Positions 22,801 to 33,420 of a stretch of 64,000 bases of DNA are shown in pieces; position 1 is the first letter of the stretch, and each line of letters starts with the position of its first letter. The notes beneath the pieces were generated by a model. It ran no database searches and was not told where the DNA came from. It saw only the letters and a list, made by a program, of their open reading frames with translations. This DNA comes from Buxus sempervirens. Its lineage: Eukaryota > Streptophyta > Magnoliopsida > Buxales > Buxaceae. Location: contig OX387182.1 of assembly GCA_947561395.2 (NCBI GenBank), positions 41,223,949-41,287,948 on the forward strand, read 5' to 3'. The translations under genes were made by a program, and so were the position numbers.

Positions 22801-23638
22801 GCTCATCTTTGCCCTTGGTCATCCTCATCATGTCGTACCGGTCCGGCACGATCTCCGAGTTGAACTTGTATTGGTCCAAGAAAACGTCTGCTAGGTCCTT
22901 CCACCTCCTGATCCTTCCATGGTCCACTGTAGCGAACCACCGAAGGGCTGACCCGGTCAGACTCCTCTGGAAGAGCTGGATCAGTATTCCATCGTCCCAG
23001 CCAAACTGGCACAGGGCCCCGCAGTATAGTTTCAGATGGCTTAATGGGCAGCCCGTGCCATCAAACTTGTCAAAATCCGGGCACCTGAACTTAGCCGGTA
23101 GACAGACGTCCGGGTACATGCACAGGTCCTCGAAGGTGGTGCCTGCATGGCTGCCTCCCCCCTTCACCTCTTTCAGCTCTGCCTGGATTCTTTCTATCCT
23201 CAGCAGCATTTTCTTTTCCATCTCATCTCGTGCCTTTTCTTTCTCCAGCTCTTTCTCAGACTCCGCCATATTTTCCCTGATCAGAATGGGCTCAGGGACT
23301 GGTTCAGAAATGGGCTCAGGCATGGGCTGAACCGGAGGCGGAATGTAGGCCTGAGGTGGTGGTGTCTGATGGCAAGTAGATGCCTGGTTCGGGGCTTGGG
23401 CCTGTTGGGCCTGAGCCGCCAGTAGGTCCCCCAGCATTTTGGCCAGACCGGCTACTTGCTCCTGCAGTTGAGTAAAGTCTTGAGCAGGGACGGTAGCTTG
23501 GGCTTGGTTCTCTTCAGTATTCATTGTTCTGGCTTTGGATCTAGTTACTGGAGCAATGATTGCAAGTGTACCTGGGTTGAATGTACCTGATGAAAAAAAA
23601 TGAATAGAACATGTTAGCGTCCATTTAACTTGAGTCAC
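19814..23638 (-). CDS. gag: gag-protease-G-patch polyprotein of element I
   Basis: One open frame of 1274 codons. The start is more likely Met39 at 23524 (MNTEEN), which aligns with the element II start. Similarity continues upstream of it in both elements up to an AG/GTAC acceptor-like site, so the true N-terminus may come from a spliced leader exon. Domains: acidic coiled coil at about residues 120-160; retrotransposon gag core at about 190-330; a variant zinc knuckle C489-H492-H498-C503 (CHHC rather than CCHC); Ser/Pro linker; retropepsin with LIDNGSALN at about 884-892 and LLGRPW at about 957; a G-patch-like segment at about 1044-1088 (GKGLGINLQG). It ends just past a 9-A run where element II has 13 A, so the frame leaves pol. 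Gag packages RNA, and the protease cuts the polyprotein. Confidence 0.88.
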   Translation of the reverse strand: MTQVKWTLTCSIHFFSSGTFNPGTLAIIAPVTRSKARTMNTEENQAQATVPAQDFTQLQEQVAGLAKMLGDLLAAQAQQAQAPNQASTCHQTPPPQAYIPPPVQPMPEPISEPVPEPILIRENMAESEKELEKEKARDEMEKKMLLRIERIQAELKEVKGGGSHAGTTFEDLCMYPDVCLPAKFRCPDFDKFDGTGCPLSHLKLYCGALCQFGWDDGILIQLFQRSLTGSALRWFATVDHGRIRRWKDLADVFLDQYKFNSEIVPDRYDMMRMTKGKDEPVRQYTKRWREAASQVRPPMQEPEMISTFRGTLGQPFYNHLVGQITTNFAALVQVADRIEEGVRSGRLIDYSTLTRQSDSSASMAQKKGAGFKKTGARKEGEVNLVQAPPAKKPLHVNISAPQQAQQAQQSYQTPMNVNFSPSVPANTRRTFSKEERDAWFAARKNRVFTPLPISLSQLLPTLLKGEYLTLKEPNPNATRGRNFDTSVTCDFHMGAPGHSTDTCWVLKHAVQDLLDQKALVFNTAAPAPSGNDIGQNPLPYHNGTGPSNSITAISTTRRAFDPSQLIAPVGTTVQVRFFPEEEKEEINMVSQKNNLAAEDISSSLNRVSSLMAQINTARPPLVFNCSPPTCSPSKPSKAPLVINLDPTTASITSSVPTKSKLQPLVVNVQPAHTIPKPAHTSRSRLQPLVVNIPKLAYSEAAVPWNYSEGITATVPMVRNQNQEEVNLMTRSGRCAGGEEKEKETEVEKEKTEKENEEKRKQKGKNKVGEDTPQGAENEAADLIKIIKKSEFNLVDQLNKVPAQISILGLLLNSEKHRDALLRVLQSAHVAQTIDPDQLGKMVGQILSHNVISFSEGEISPGGCYHVDPLHITVLCKGCMVARVLIDNGSALNVCPLITFTKLGLDQSRIKRNGRIVRAFDSSKTHSLGEIELPVTIGPNIFNITFEVMDIPAAFNLLLGRPWIHSARAIPSTLHQRVKYVRGQRVITVLAENLVPPIVSPDVPLINVDLTVDKIAFHSFQFEAVNYIPGGCEKKKEKGTTAERMVKKVMEKYHFHPGKGLGINLQGMVEPITAKKLIPKVGLGFKPRGWRRMKHEEGESRSKGKLPHLRESFPKPSYIIQISPPMDQSKPPYYNVNPFQKPSVSALQPYNPSPILGAVDGPGPQPEQQVDFSEDVGAFFAMTEGEKTGADMELPFIDWAAVKVPDKVISGLGPVAEKGSTHPVMMASDSGLEEQAFPISPAPQNFVLNNWEETPLTFEAALVRQTDVASKKKLQ
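23524..23600 (-). promoter_or_regulatory. candidate splice acceptor before gag
   Basis: On the minus strand a T-rich stretch ends in CATCAG/GTAC shortly before codons that resemble the stretch upstream of the element II gag ATG (IAP..RS). Similarity that starts at an AG in both elements suggests an acceptor rather than a leader start codon. Confidence 0.35.
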
Positions 23639-23714
23639 ACCCCTATATATGTAAACCAGTAGGTTAGGTGAACACCAATCCAGATTTTTTTTTTTGTTTT
23701 TTTTTTTTTTTTTT

Positions 23715-24940
23715 TTTTTTTGATTTTGTGTTGGAATATTCTAGGGCTTCCAAGGGTCCCAAATTTTTTTTTTTTGATTTGATTGATAAAAATAACCAAC
23801 CAAGGTTTTCATTTTTTTTTTTTTGATTTGATTGATAAAAATAACCAACCAAAGGTATCTTGGAATATTCTATCCAAGTATCCCACAAATGTTTTGATTT
23901 GATTGATAAAAATAACCAACCAAAGGTGTCTTGGACTACTCTATCCAAGTATCCCACAAATGTTTTGATTTGATTGATAAAAATAACCAACCAAAGGTGT
24001 CTTGGACTATTCTATCCAAGTATCCCACAAATGTTTTGATTTGATTGATAAAAATAACCAACCAAAGGTGTCTTGGACTACTCTATCCAAGTATCCCACA
24101 AATGTTTTGATTTGATTGATAAAAATAACCAACCAAAGGTGTCTTGGACTATTCTATCCAAGTATCCCACAAATGTTTTGATTTGATTGATAAAAATAAC
24201 CAACCAAAGGTGTCTTGGACTACTCTATCCAAGTATCCCACAAATGTTTTGATTTGATTGATAAAAATAACCAACCAAAGGTGTCTTGGACTACTCTATC
24301 CAAGTATCCCACAAATGTTTTGATTTGATTGATAAAAATAACCAACCAAAGGTGTCTTGGACTATTCTAGGGCTTCCAAGTATCCCACAAATGTTTTGAA
24401 TTGATTGATAAAAATAACCAACCAAAGGTGTCTTGGACTACTCTATCCAAGTATCCCACAAATGTTTTGATTTGATTGATAAAAATAACCAACCAAAGGT
24501 TTTCATTTTTTTTTTGATTTGATTGATAAAAATAACCAACCAAGGTTTTCATGGAATATTCTAGGGCTTCCAAGTGTCCCAATTTTTTTTGATTTGATTG
24601 ATAAAAATAACCAACCAAGGTTTTCATGGAATATTCTAGGGCTTCCAAGGGTCCCAATTTTTTTTGATTTGATTGATAAAAATAACCAACCAAGGTTTTC
24701 ATGGAATATTCTAGGGATTCCAAGTGTCCCACTTTTTTTGATTTGATTGATAAAAATAACCAACCAAGGTTTTCATTTTTTTTTTTGATTTGATTGATAA
24801 AAATAACCAACCAAGGCTTTCATGGAATATTCTAGGGCTTCCAAGTGTCCCACTTTTTTTTGATTTGATTGATAAAAATAACCAACCAAGGTTTTCATTT
24901 TTTTTTTTGATTTGATTGATAAAAATAACCAACCAAAGGT
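23715..24940. repeat. leader tandem repeats of element I
   Basis: About 18 copies of a unit containing GATTGATAAAAATAACCAACC. In the middle part the unit is about 71 bp with TCTTGGACTACTCTATCCAAG and TATCCCACAAATG; at both ends the variants carry GGAATATTCTAGGGCTTCCA. They lie between gag and the primer binding site. Frames across them (both strands) are repeat translations only. Element II has diverged tandem repeats at the same place. Confidence 0.92.
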
Positions 24941-25244
24941 TTTTTTTCTTCTTCAAATTTGCTGAATTTTTCTCAGTTTTCTAGTTCCAGAGTTTGATTG
25001 ACACATGTTTGAGTTGAGTTGGTGTCAAAAAATATGACACCTTAGTTTCCTCTTTGATTTTCAAGCTTAGGTTAAATCCTGAAAGAATATTTTATTTTAT
25101 TCTTTTTTTGTTTTTGTTTTTTTTTTTTTATTTTTGGGAACATTTCTTATGTTCTTTTCGGGGTGCCTAAGGATTATCCACAGTGTTTTAGGCATTTTAT
25201 TCTGAAAATTTGGGCTGAAAAGCCAATTTGTGCATTTTTGAACG

Positions 25245-25384
25245 TATCCGGTATAACATTCCGGATAATAATATGCCTTATTGTATCCGGTTACCATAAC
25301 CGGATATACGCATATGCCTTTGTATCCGGAAATACATACCGGATATGCATAGAGTTGTTATTAACCGGCCTGAGTTACCGGTTA
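25245..25384. promoter_or_regulatory. palindrome cluster I-d (upstream of gag)
   Basis: Four 23-bp units start at 25245, 25284, 25323 and 25362, exactly 39 bp apart. The last has changed arms (TAACCGG/CCGGTTA), which is compensated on both sides, so the palindrome is kept although the sequence changed. It lies about 1.6 kb upstream of the gag frame. Confidence 0.92.
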
Positions 25385-26879
25385 TTGCCGAAATGGCCCT
25401 TTTTGACTCATTTTTTCACCAGATTAGGTTTTTTTCATTTTCACTTGATGTTCACCTTAATTTAACCTTCAAAACTTGCCCCAAATTGGGCTTGGGCATA
25501 ATACTTGCAAAATTCCCCAAATTTATGAAAAGAACATGGCTTTACCTTGCCACCTTGTGTTACCTTCATTCAATATGGTATTCACATTATACCTTGGCCT
25601 GTAAAACATGCAAACGGCCTTCCCACATTTACACCCAATTCCCCAAACGCAATTGTGTGCTTTTAGCCGAAAACGTGTTTCCCCACCTTCAAGCGTATGG
25701 TTTTTGGGTTTTGGCTTAATTGGCAACTTAGAACTCAAGTCTAGTGATGCCCGGAATCGAATCACAGATCCCATTGTCATCACATCATTGACCCAAATTC
25801 TAAGGTAAATGTTTTCACTTTCGCTTTCCGAAGTCACGACCTCGGTGCGCCAAGCTACACACATTCATGGTTCAACTTCCTAATAGGTAAAGGGTAGGCT
25901 GTGCAAATTGTTTCAAGTGCTCAAGTGCAATTTTAAATTGTAGTAACATTCACAACGTCCCAGCCCCTTGCCACTCTTTTTCGTAGCCATGCATTCAATT
26001 TCAAGCCAAGGTACAAATGACAAAGATAATGAAGCTAAATACAAGCAAGCAGGCACCAAAACAACTAAATATGCACAAAAAGTATTACATGCCCAAAAAG
26101 TGTTATACAAAACATGTCATTTGTACAAACAACCATAAAATCATGTAAGCATGCTTGAAACTCAAAAGCATTCCCTAAAATCCCAGATTTCATGCTCTTT
26201 TTCATGCTCAAAGTGTACCATTTCTACCCCAAATTGGAGCCTAAAATTTTAGCACTACTTGACATGATACCAAAGTGTTTCAATGAGGTAAAATATGCTT
26301 GAAATCTCCAGAAATATGCACTAAAATTTTCAGATTTCTCATGCTCAAAAGTGCATCCTTTATACCCCAAATTAATGCCTAAAAGTTTAGCAACTACTTG
26401 ACATGGTATATTGGTGAACATACTAAAACCACAATGTGCCCTAAAATTCCAGATTTCATGCTCTTGGTTTTCATGCTCAAATTGAATCCCCCTATACCCC
26501 AAATCAAAGGCATGGCATAACAAAAATGTTTTTAAGCACAAAAAAGCATGCTTTATAGGAATCATGTTTGAATACCCAAAAATTCTGAACTCCTAGATTT
26601 CATGATACTAATTCTCATATTCAAACCATGGTATTCAAAATTCAAATTAGAGCATGTTATCACCAAATACAACCAAATCATGCTTCAAGATAGGCTTTTC
26701 CTAAATCAACCTTTAGGCAACATCAAGCAAAACATACATGATTTGATTCATATAATATTCAAAAGCATCCCAATCTGATTTAGAATACAACATTATGCAC
26801 AAATAAAACAAACAAAATAGCAAGCATTCAAAAGTGGTGAAAAAGCATGAATATACACAAAATGGCTTAAATCCACAAG
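25385..26879 (-). other. 5' leader of element I, non-coding
   Basis: Between the palindrome cluster and the primer binding site. Several loosely repeated segments rich in CATGCTCAAA and CCCCAAATT words (26160-26560). Partly similar to 63800-64000 in element II. No domain-bearing frame. Confidence 0.5.
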
Positions 26880-26897
26880 TCCCCAGCAGAGTCGCCA
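26880..26897 (-). other. primer binding site of element I
   Basis: On the minus strand the LTR end is followed by AC and then TGGCGACTCTGCTGGGGA. It starts with TGG as expected for pairing with a tRNA 3' CCA. From memory it resembles the tRNA-Arg type of site described for Ogre-like elements, but the tRNA assignment is not checked. Confidence 0.75.
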
Positions 26898-28775
26898 GTT
26901 GTGAGACATGGGAAAATCACCGGAGTGATCGTCCCTCCGTCAACACACGGGCTCAACGCAAAAGTGGGAGAGTCGCCACCATTCATGATTTTGGGGTGAG
27001 AATGGACACCAAAGATACAAAAGTAGGCAAAAATAGCCAAAAGACAAATTCTAGGATAAAAATAATCCTACTTGGAAATCAAATCCAGAGATGGGTAATG
27101 GGATTAGATTATGAACGGGGGAAGGTGTTAGGCACCCCCATTCATCCACACGAAGTGGTTGCCAAGTGTATGCTCATGCAAAAAATAAAGTAAGAAAGCT
27201 TGCTAAAAATCATAGAAAACCTTGAAAAAGGATTAATGTATGATATTTTCACATGAAGATCTAAATGGATTTTAGATCCTCTCTTATGTCAATATCATTT
27301 CTGAAATATCTCAAAAGATGGAAATCAAAGCACAAATTGCTCAAAACCAAGTTAAATCAAATTCGGAAAATTTGGTAAAAAGTATACCATTTGCCTTGAA
27401 ATCATTCAAATCCGATTCTAAATTGACCCAAACCAAATCCATTTGAAAGATTAGGGTAAACAAGAGTCTCATGCAAAATTTCACTTCATTCCGATGAAAA
27501 ATCTAGGAGTTATGCTCCTTTGAAGTTGCTGTTGGGGATTTTTAAAAGTGGTAAGTGGGCAACTTTGGAAAATTGTCTAGAAAAATCCACTACATAGAAA
27601 TCCGTGAAATTTGGTGTGATTGAAGTCTGTATGGCCATCTTTCAACAGAAACTAGTCTCATACAAAAATCCCTTCGGGTGTGCCTTGGGTGGTCTCCCGA
27701 ACAGGCCCCGAAGATCACAGATTTACCCAGAAAAATGCAAATGAGCAGTTCTGAGTAAATCGGCTACCAATAATTCAAATGGAATCCAAAAATTATGAAA
27801 CCAACTGGATTTGAAAATAGACTCAAAAAGGAGTACTCAGAAATAAAAATCACTCGAATCGGACTTAAAACAAACACATGGCGGTCCGTCGAAGTGACAA
27901 GTTCTGTACTTGGACCTGAACTGTCCACTTAACTTCGACAGAGAAGTGTCAAAAATCGGCTAGATAGAAATTCATGAAATTTGGTGGACATAAACTAGAC
28001 AGCCTCACCTTTCCCATGGTTCTAGAATCGCCCCAAAATTCATCCGGATAATGAAGTTACGGACGTCCGAAGTAAGGGTACAGGTGTTGTCAAGCTAAGC
28101 CACTTTTGAGTAAAAACCAAATCCGAAAATTGATAAAAAAATGAAATCCGTGCAAGACGAACACAAATACTTCAAAATCATCCGAAAGGCATTCCAGAAT
28201 TGATTGAGGCCATTTATTTGAGATTTATCACAATAAATGCAATAAACCCCAAATATGAGCCTATCCCGCCAAAATAGTGATATGTGTGCAAAAGTGAAAA
28301 AAACCTAGCAAGATCCATACACATGCATATAGATTCAACAAAATAGGTTCTAGCATAGCCTAGGGTTCCGTTCCATTATCGTTTCCCTCTGTTCTCTTTA
28401 AGATAATCAAGGGTACTTTGAATATGGAACGGTTTACAATCAATCAAAAAGGCCTTATGCTACATAGGTTCTAGCACTAGGGTCAATCCCTAGTCTCGTT
28501 TCTCCTAGATCCGCCTTCACGTTTTACGGCTAGGGGAGTCTTGAGATACTTTGAGCCAGGGAAGGATTTCCACACATACAAACAAGGCTTTATACTACAG
28601 AAAGGTAGAAGAAGAGATCTAGATCTAGGAATGTAAAGACAGAAAATAAAAAGAAAAGTTGAGGCTTACCTGAGTGCTGGAGGCGATTCCACAGCGGTTT
28701 CCTTCTTCTCTTGGAGTTCTTCTTTGCGAGAATTCAAAACAAGAGTTGTGTCTTTTTGCTCAAGGAGGAGGCTCC

Positions 28776-28783
28776 TATTTATA
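28776..28783 (-). promoter_or_regulatory. TATA box of the active 5' LTR
   Basis: TATAAATA on the minus strand, same context as in the other LTR. It is the expected start region for the genomic transcript of element I. Confidence 0.7.
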
Positions 28784-28940
28784 GGCAAGGGCTAAGGTCA
28801 TTGGTAGACACAAATTAATGTCTAGAACCCCTCCAACCTAAACCCTAAGGTCATTTCCGCGATTTCCCCTCATTTAATGAGGGACATGATGGTAAAAGTG
28901 AAAAGCTCTCGGAAAACCCTAATTTTGAGCAAACTTAAGG

Positions 28941-29080
28941 TATCCGGTATATCAGACCGGATAACAAAGGGCCTTAAGGTATCCGGTACATGGTACCGGA
29001 TACGCTAAGGCCCACACGTATCCGGAATGAGTATCCGGATACGGGGAGGAGCACTTGTATCCGGATTGAGTATCCGGATA
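28941..29080. promoter_or_regulatory. palindrome cluster I-e (5' LTR U3)
   Basis: Four full 23-bp units at 28941, 28980, 29019 and 29058, exactly 39 bp apart. The fourth is complete here, showing that the shortened unit at 10287 is a later 13-bp loss in the other LTR. Confidence 0.92.
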
Positions 29081-29171
29081 CTGGCAAAAATTTATTTTCT
29101 TCAAATTCTGTGCTGGCTTTCCAGGAGATAATGATTTTTGATGATTGTTTGTGCAATTTGGGGTGTCTACA

Positions 29172-29176
29172 GTGTG
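29172..29176. other. target-site duplication of element I (right)
   Basis: GTGTG, matching 8122-8126. Confidence 0.85.
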
Positions 29177-30069
29177 ATATTATCATAAATAGAGGAAGCT
29201 TCATTAATCTTGGGAACATTTTGTAACTAAATCAGAAAACATCCATTTAAAAATAATTTTCATCAAATAAAATAAGTTACATAATTTTTATTAGATTTTA
29301 AATTGTCATTGAACGATTCTTTTTTGTGCACGCTATTAGTGATTATTACCTCATAACTGAGCCTACATACATTATTCTTCAAGAAAAATCTATAGAATTT
29401 ATAGCAGTTTTAAAAAATATATTTTTGTTTAAAATTTGTTGATATTAAATATCAGATCTGTTGCAGAAATTCCATAATCTAGCAAAAAAAAAAAAAAGTA
29501 AGTAAAAGTAATAAACAACGAATTTTTACCAATTAAAATTTTTTATAGAAAACCAACAATTTCATTGAGGAACTACCAAATTCAGATTCTTAGAAATAAG
29601 CGTCAAAATATCGAAATTCATGGAAAACTTACACAGTCATACATAAAAAAACATTATACTAAAAAGTTTATTATAAGAATATTCTAACACTAAGATGATA
29701 CTCATTTACAGTAATTGCTTAATCCTATATCCCCAACCTAGAATTTAGGAGTAGCATATCAGAGTGGTTGACTATAGATTATGTATTAATTAAAGAGATT
29801 ACTCATAATTTCCTGCTTTCTTCCATAGATCAATATTCAAATTTACACTCCAAATATTGTATCGAAGGTGAAGACATGATCAAATTTTCAAATACTGAAT
29901 TATTTTCCCTGCAACTGATTCAAATTTCTGCACTCTCAGGACATTATTTAAAATAGAAATGATCAAATAAATAGCCAGAGATCAGAAGAAAAACTAAAAG
30001 TGCCGACTTAAGAACCATACCCCAGTATTTTATTTCAATTACCAATACTAACTATTTTATACGAACAAA
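29177..30069. repeat. segmental duplication, copy A (right part)
   Basis: From ATATTATCATAAATAGAGG onward this aligns by eye with 35042-35930 at high identity with small indels. It shows that element I split a segment that survives without it in copy B. AT-rich, no gene recognised. Confidence 0.85.
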
Positions 30070-30636
30070 TGTTAAAGGCTAAGAAAAAACAAAAAAGAAA
30101 GAGACGATAGAAAGGTTTTAAAAGATATTTTCATTTCTTATGTCTCAGTATTACAAGAGAACATAGTGAATATATACAGGTAAGAAGCTAATATAATTCT
30201 GCCACATGGTCTGTTTGTTATAACAGAAAGCTTTTTTGCAGCTAAGAATTCCGGCACATGGACTGTTTGTTATAACAGAAAATGTTTATAGAATGTAATA
30301 GAGACTTCTATACTGCTTCTGATGTGGCATGTTGAGATGGTGTATGAGTTGGAGCTGATGTGGAGCTACTTGTGCTAACAGCCCCCTCGAGCCAAGCTGG
30401 AAAGGATGAACAGAGAGGCTCGATCCAAGAAGATGAAAACATGCAGATGAAAGAGGCTTGGTAAATATATCTGCAAGTTGATCTTTATTAGAGAAAAAAG
30501 CAACCTGTAATGTTTTTGCAGTAATTCTTTCTTGTACAAAATGATAATCAATAGCCACATGCTTAGTGCGTGAGTGAAAAACAGGATTAGAGGACAAACT
30601 TTTTGAAAGAAGACTAATTAAGTCTCCCAGTCCCAC
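30070..30636 (-). pseudogene. copia retrotransposon 3' fragment (RNase H end and 3' LTR)
   Basis: The minus-strand frame 30636-30286 carries the classic copia RNase H C-terminus (SRTKHVAIDYHFVQE, then NKDQLADIFTKPL), with no upstream RT. After it come TGTTATAACA words, and the minus-strand sequence ends at 30070 in TTTAACA, consistent with a short LTR of about 150-200 bp. The rest of the element is absent. Confidence 0.8.
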
Positions 30637-32350
30637 AGTACTTGATTATAGCTAATAAGCAGAAAAAACAAAGGGATTGCCAATTGTTGTTACACAAATT
30701 ATATAGAATCTCTCAACGCCACTTGATTATATTATAACCCATGAAGCTTAAGTAATGTGATTAGGCTTTTATTTCCTTGTTATTTTAACTAAAGTTCCTG
30801 TTCTCTCACTCCGACTACCAAGAAACATAAAAACATGTTAACAGAGGAATTCTAGGTTCACACTTGAGCAAGACAAGGAAAAAGCAAAAAAAAAAAAGAA
30901 AGAAATGAAAAAGAGGGAAAAAGAAAAAGAGGTCACAGACGTCGACATTGTATTCTCTGATCTGTTTGCTTTGAATGATTCTCTTGAGTTGGATGCATGA
31001 TGCTCAAAATTTTATTTATAAAGCAAAAAGGGGAAAAAGAAAAAGAGGTCACGGACCCCACATTGTATTCTCTGATCTGCTTCTTTGAATGGTTCGTTGG
31101 TAGTTTATTTTTGTATGAACCACCCTAAAGTATAAAAATTGAGTTTGTAAGTTGTAAACAGAGGCATTTTTTGTCTCCTAACATAAGCAGTAGAGCGTTC
31201 CGTCATTTTATTGATAAATGCAGTGTAAACTTGACAATTGGTTGTGAAGGTAGTGAATTTTAGAATAAAGTTTTAAAAAACAGGTATACGTAATTTTCCC
31301 AACAAAAAATGGCGAAATCTCATGGCGGACCTGACTGATTTAGTGGCGGGCCTCTTTTTTGTAGTGTGGTTATGGATTGGTGTTAGAAAAAAAGGTAAAT
31401 GTCATTTGGTTCGACCTTTGACATGAATTGGGTCTCTTTATAGGTTGGTGATGGACCTCAAAAAATTTAAGAAACGAAACCCACGTTACTTTCCGCAAAT
31501 CTAGGAGGAGCAATTCAAATTCAAGTTTTCAATTTAAGAAGCGCATCTCCTTTCTTGCTTTCAAGTTTCAAGTTATCCTCCAATTTTTTCTATGGTTCCT
31601 TAGAGCATAAGATTCTGATAATTTTATTTGACTATTAATTTTAATTAATTGCACAGTGACTATTAGATTTAAATCATTTCATTTGGTTAAAATATCCATC
31701 TTAGAGTGTTTCCTATGATGCCAATTTAAAGTCCCACACATCATTCCTGAAATTTATACTTTCCCCTGAAATTTTTGTTCAAGCTTTTCCAATAAATTTT
31801 TTTCAATGGACAGAGCTCACGTTGTTCAGTTTTGTCACTTCATTTTCTTCTTTTCTACCAGCAACATCAATTAATCAGCTCAAGTTCAATCCTGTTTGCA
31901 TTATTCTTTGAATCATATCTCAAGGCTAATATCCAATGGACGCCACACCATGGAGTTGGGTTGTCATTAAACAAAGAGGCCTCAACGTTTTAAATACTAA
32001 AAAGTGGCAGTGAACATAACTCTCAATATTTTAAAACAAAACCACAACTCCCAATCTTTCGCAACATTCTTAAAACCCTCCAAAGCTTCCGAGACTATGT
32101 GTAGAAAAAGAGAAAAATAAAGAGATGAAGACGAAGTAGCATGGATATAAGTGATGTCCATAAAATAGCATTAGTGGAGAGAAAAGAAGTGAAAAATTAT
32201 AAAGAGACACAGACGGAATAGCATTTGTGGATAATTATTTTGATTCATATCATATTTTTATATAATTTAAGTTGTAATGATACTTTTCATTAAAATTTAC
32301 ACATATTTCTATCCTATACACATATTGAACTCCAAAGTTCCAAGGATAGT

Positions 32351-33420
32351 GTTAGGTTTAATATTTTGGGTTGGCTTGATTCTGTGCCAAAAATTATATT
32401 TTTAAGGTGTTTAAGTTGGTTAGGATAAGTTCTAGAAGTCATGGTTCAAATGGCATTAAAATCGGAGTCAAATTAAAGATTTTATGCTTGGCGTTAGAAA
32501 GGGTTTGATGTGGTGTTCAAACGTTGTTTTATTTACTCAGTTGTAGAGAAACCCGAGGCTAGCATTCAAAAAAGTTAGATGTGCTATTTGAATGAGACAG
32601 TCTCCGTGGTGAGTTGCAGACAAACCCGAGAGCAGCATTCGAGAGAGTTAGAGCTGACGTTCGAACGAGCGTGTATTTTCAACCTGGCGTTCAAACCAAA
32701 TTAACTGATTTTGTGAATTGAACATGAGAGCCTCGTTAGAGAGCACTCAAACATTCGAGAAGTAATTTCAGTTATAAAATTTCTAATATTTTTCTAATCC
32801 AAATTCAACTTCTCCTAGACTTCTTCCTAACCTATATAAGCATCTTAAGGACGTTCCAAAACATCTTTTAAGCCATTTTTGGAATCCTAAATCGTCTTGT
32901 GTGAAGAAGAGAAACTTCTTTCCTACTTTTCTTCTTTTGAGCCATTGGTCATTCTTTTCTTACTTCTTCTCTTACCTTGGAGTTCCGAGTTGAAGAGTTT
33001 GCTTGTGGGAGTTCCTACAGTTGCTGAGTGAGTTCATTTGGCGTTTCATGAAGGGTTCTTCATATACTTGGGCTGTGACTCAGAGTCTATGTTGGGTTGT
33101 CTGAACTACAGTTTGTAAGTTATCTTCTTCTAGTGGAATTTTTCAGGTGGCTCCTGATAGCCCAGAGGGTTTTTCTCTTTGAGAATTCTCTTAGAGTTTT
33201 TCTTCCGTCACCAAAATTGCTCGTGTTGATTTATTTACTGTTTATTCTTATTTGCAATTTTTTGTGACATTGGCTATCGTAATTTTTACAATTTTTCTAA
33301 GGCTTGTGCATGCCTATTAATTAAGGATTTGTCTTTAATTAATAGAAATTTTTATTCTGCGATTGTTTACACCTATTCACCCCCCTCTAGGTGTAATTAG
33401 AGTCTAAACCGTATTTTTTA
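32351..33420 (+). mobile_element. solo-LTR-like insertion, probably copia
   Basis: Copy A shows the empty site. The insertion is flanked by GATAG at 32346-32350 and 33421-33425. It starts TGTTAGG, has a TATATAA at 32834-32840 and near the end TATTCACCCCCCTCTAGGTG, a phrase common near copia LTR ends. It ends in TTTTTTA rather than CA, so either the boundary has decayed or the class differs. No internal region is present. Confidence 0.65.

Larger units (their letters stand above)
8127..29171 (-). mobile_element. Tat/Ogre-type Ty3/gypsy retrotransposon, element I (complete, defective pol)
   Basis: A 21,045-bp element bounded by two direct LTRs (2261 and 2272 bp) and the 5-bp duplication GTGTG. 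gag-pol is on the minus strand, so the 5' LTR is the one at 26900-29171. From the primer binding site at 26897 the order is leader tandem repeats, gag-protease-G-patch, RT-RNase H-archaeal RNase H-integrase (truncated). Then, in antisense, come PMD2 (truncated) and PMD1 (intact), a polypurine tract and the 3' LTR. The archaeal RNase H and the antisense extra genes are hallmarks of the Tat lineage. The LTRs differ by roughly seven substitutions counted by eye plus a 13-bp and a 2-bp indel, so the insertion is recent. Confidence 0.95.
26900..29171 (-). repeat. element I 5' LTR
   Basis: 2272 bp, nearly identical to 8127-10387. By eye I saw about seven substitutions, for example G/T at about 8329/27099 and C/T in GGTGCTGTC/GGTGTTGTC. 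It is the promoter LTR for gag-pol. Confidence 0.95.

Noticed and set aside
23664-24956. Several repetitive frames on both strands reading GYFYQSNQK or similar
   Set aside because: Translations of the leader tandem repeats; both strands open because the unit lacks stops.
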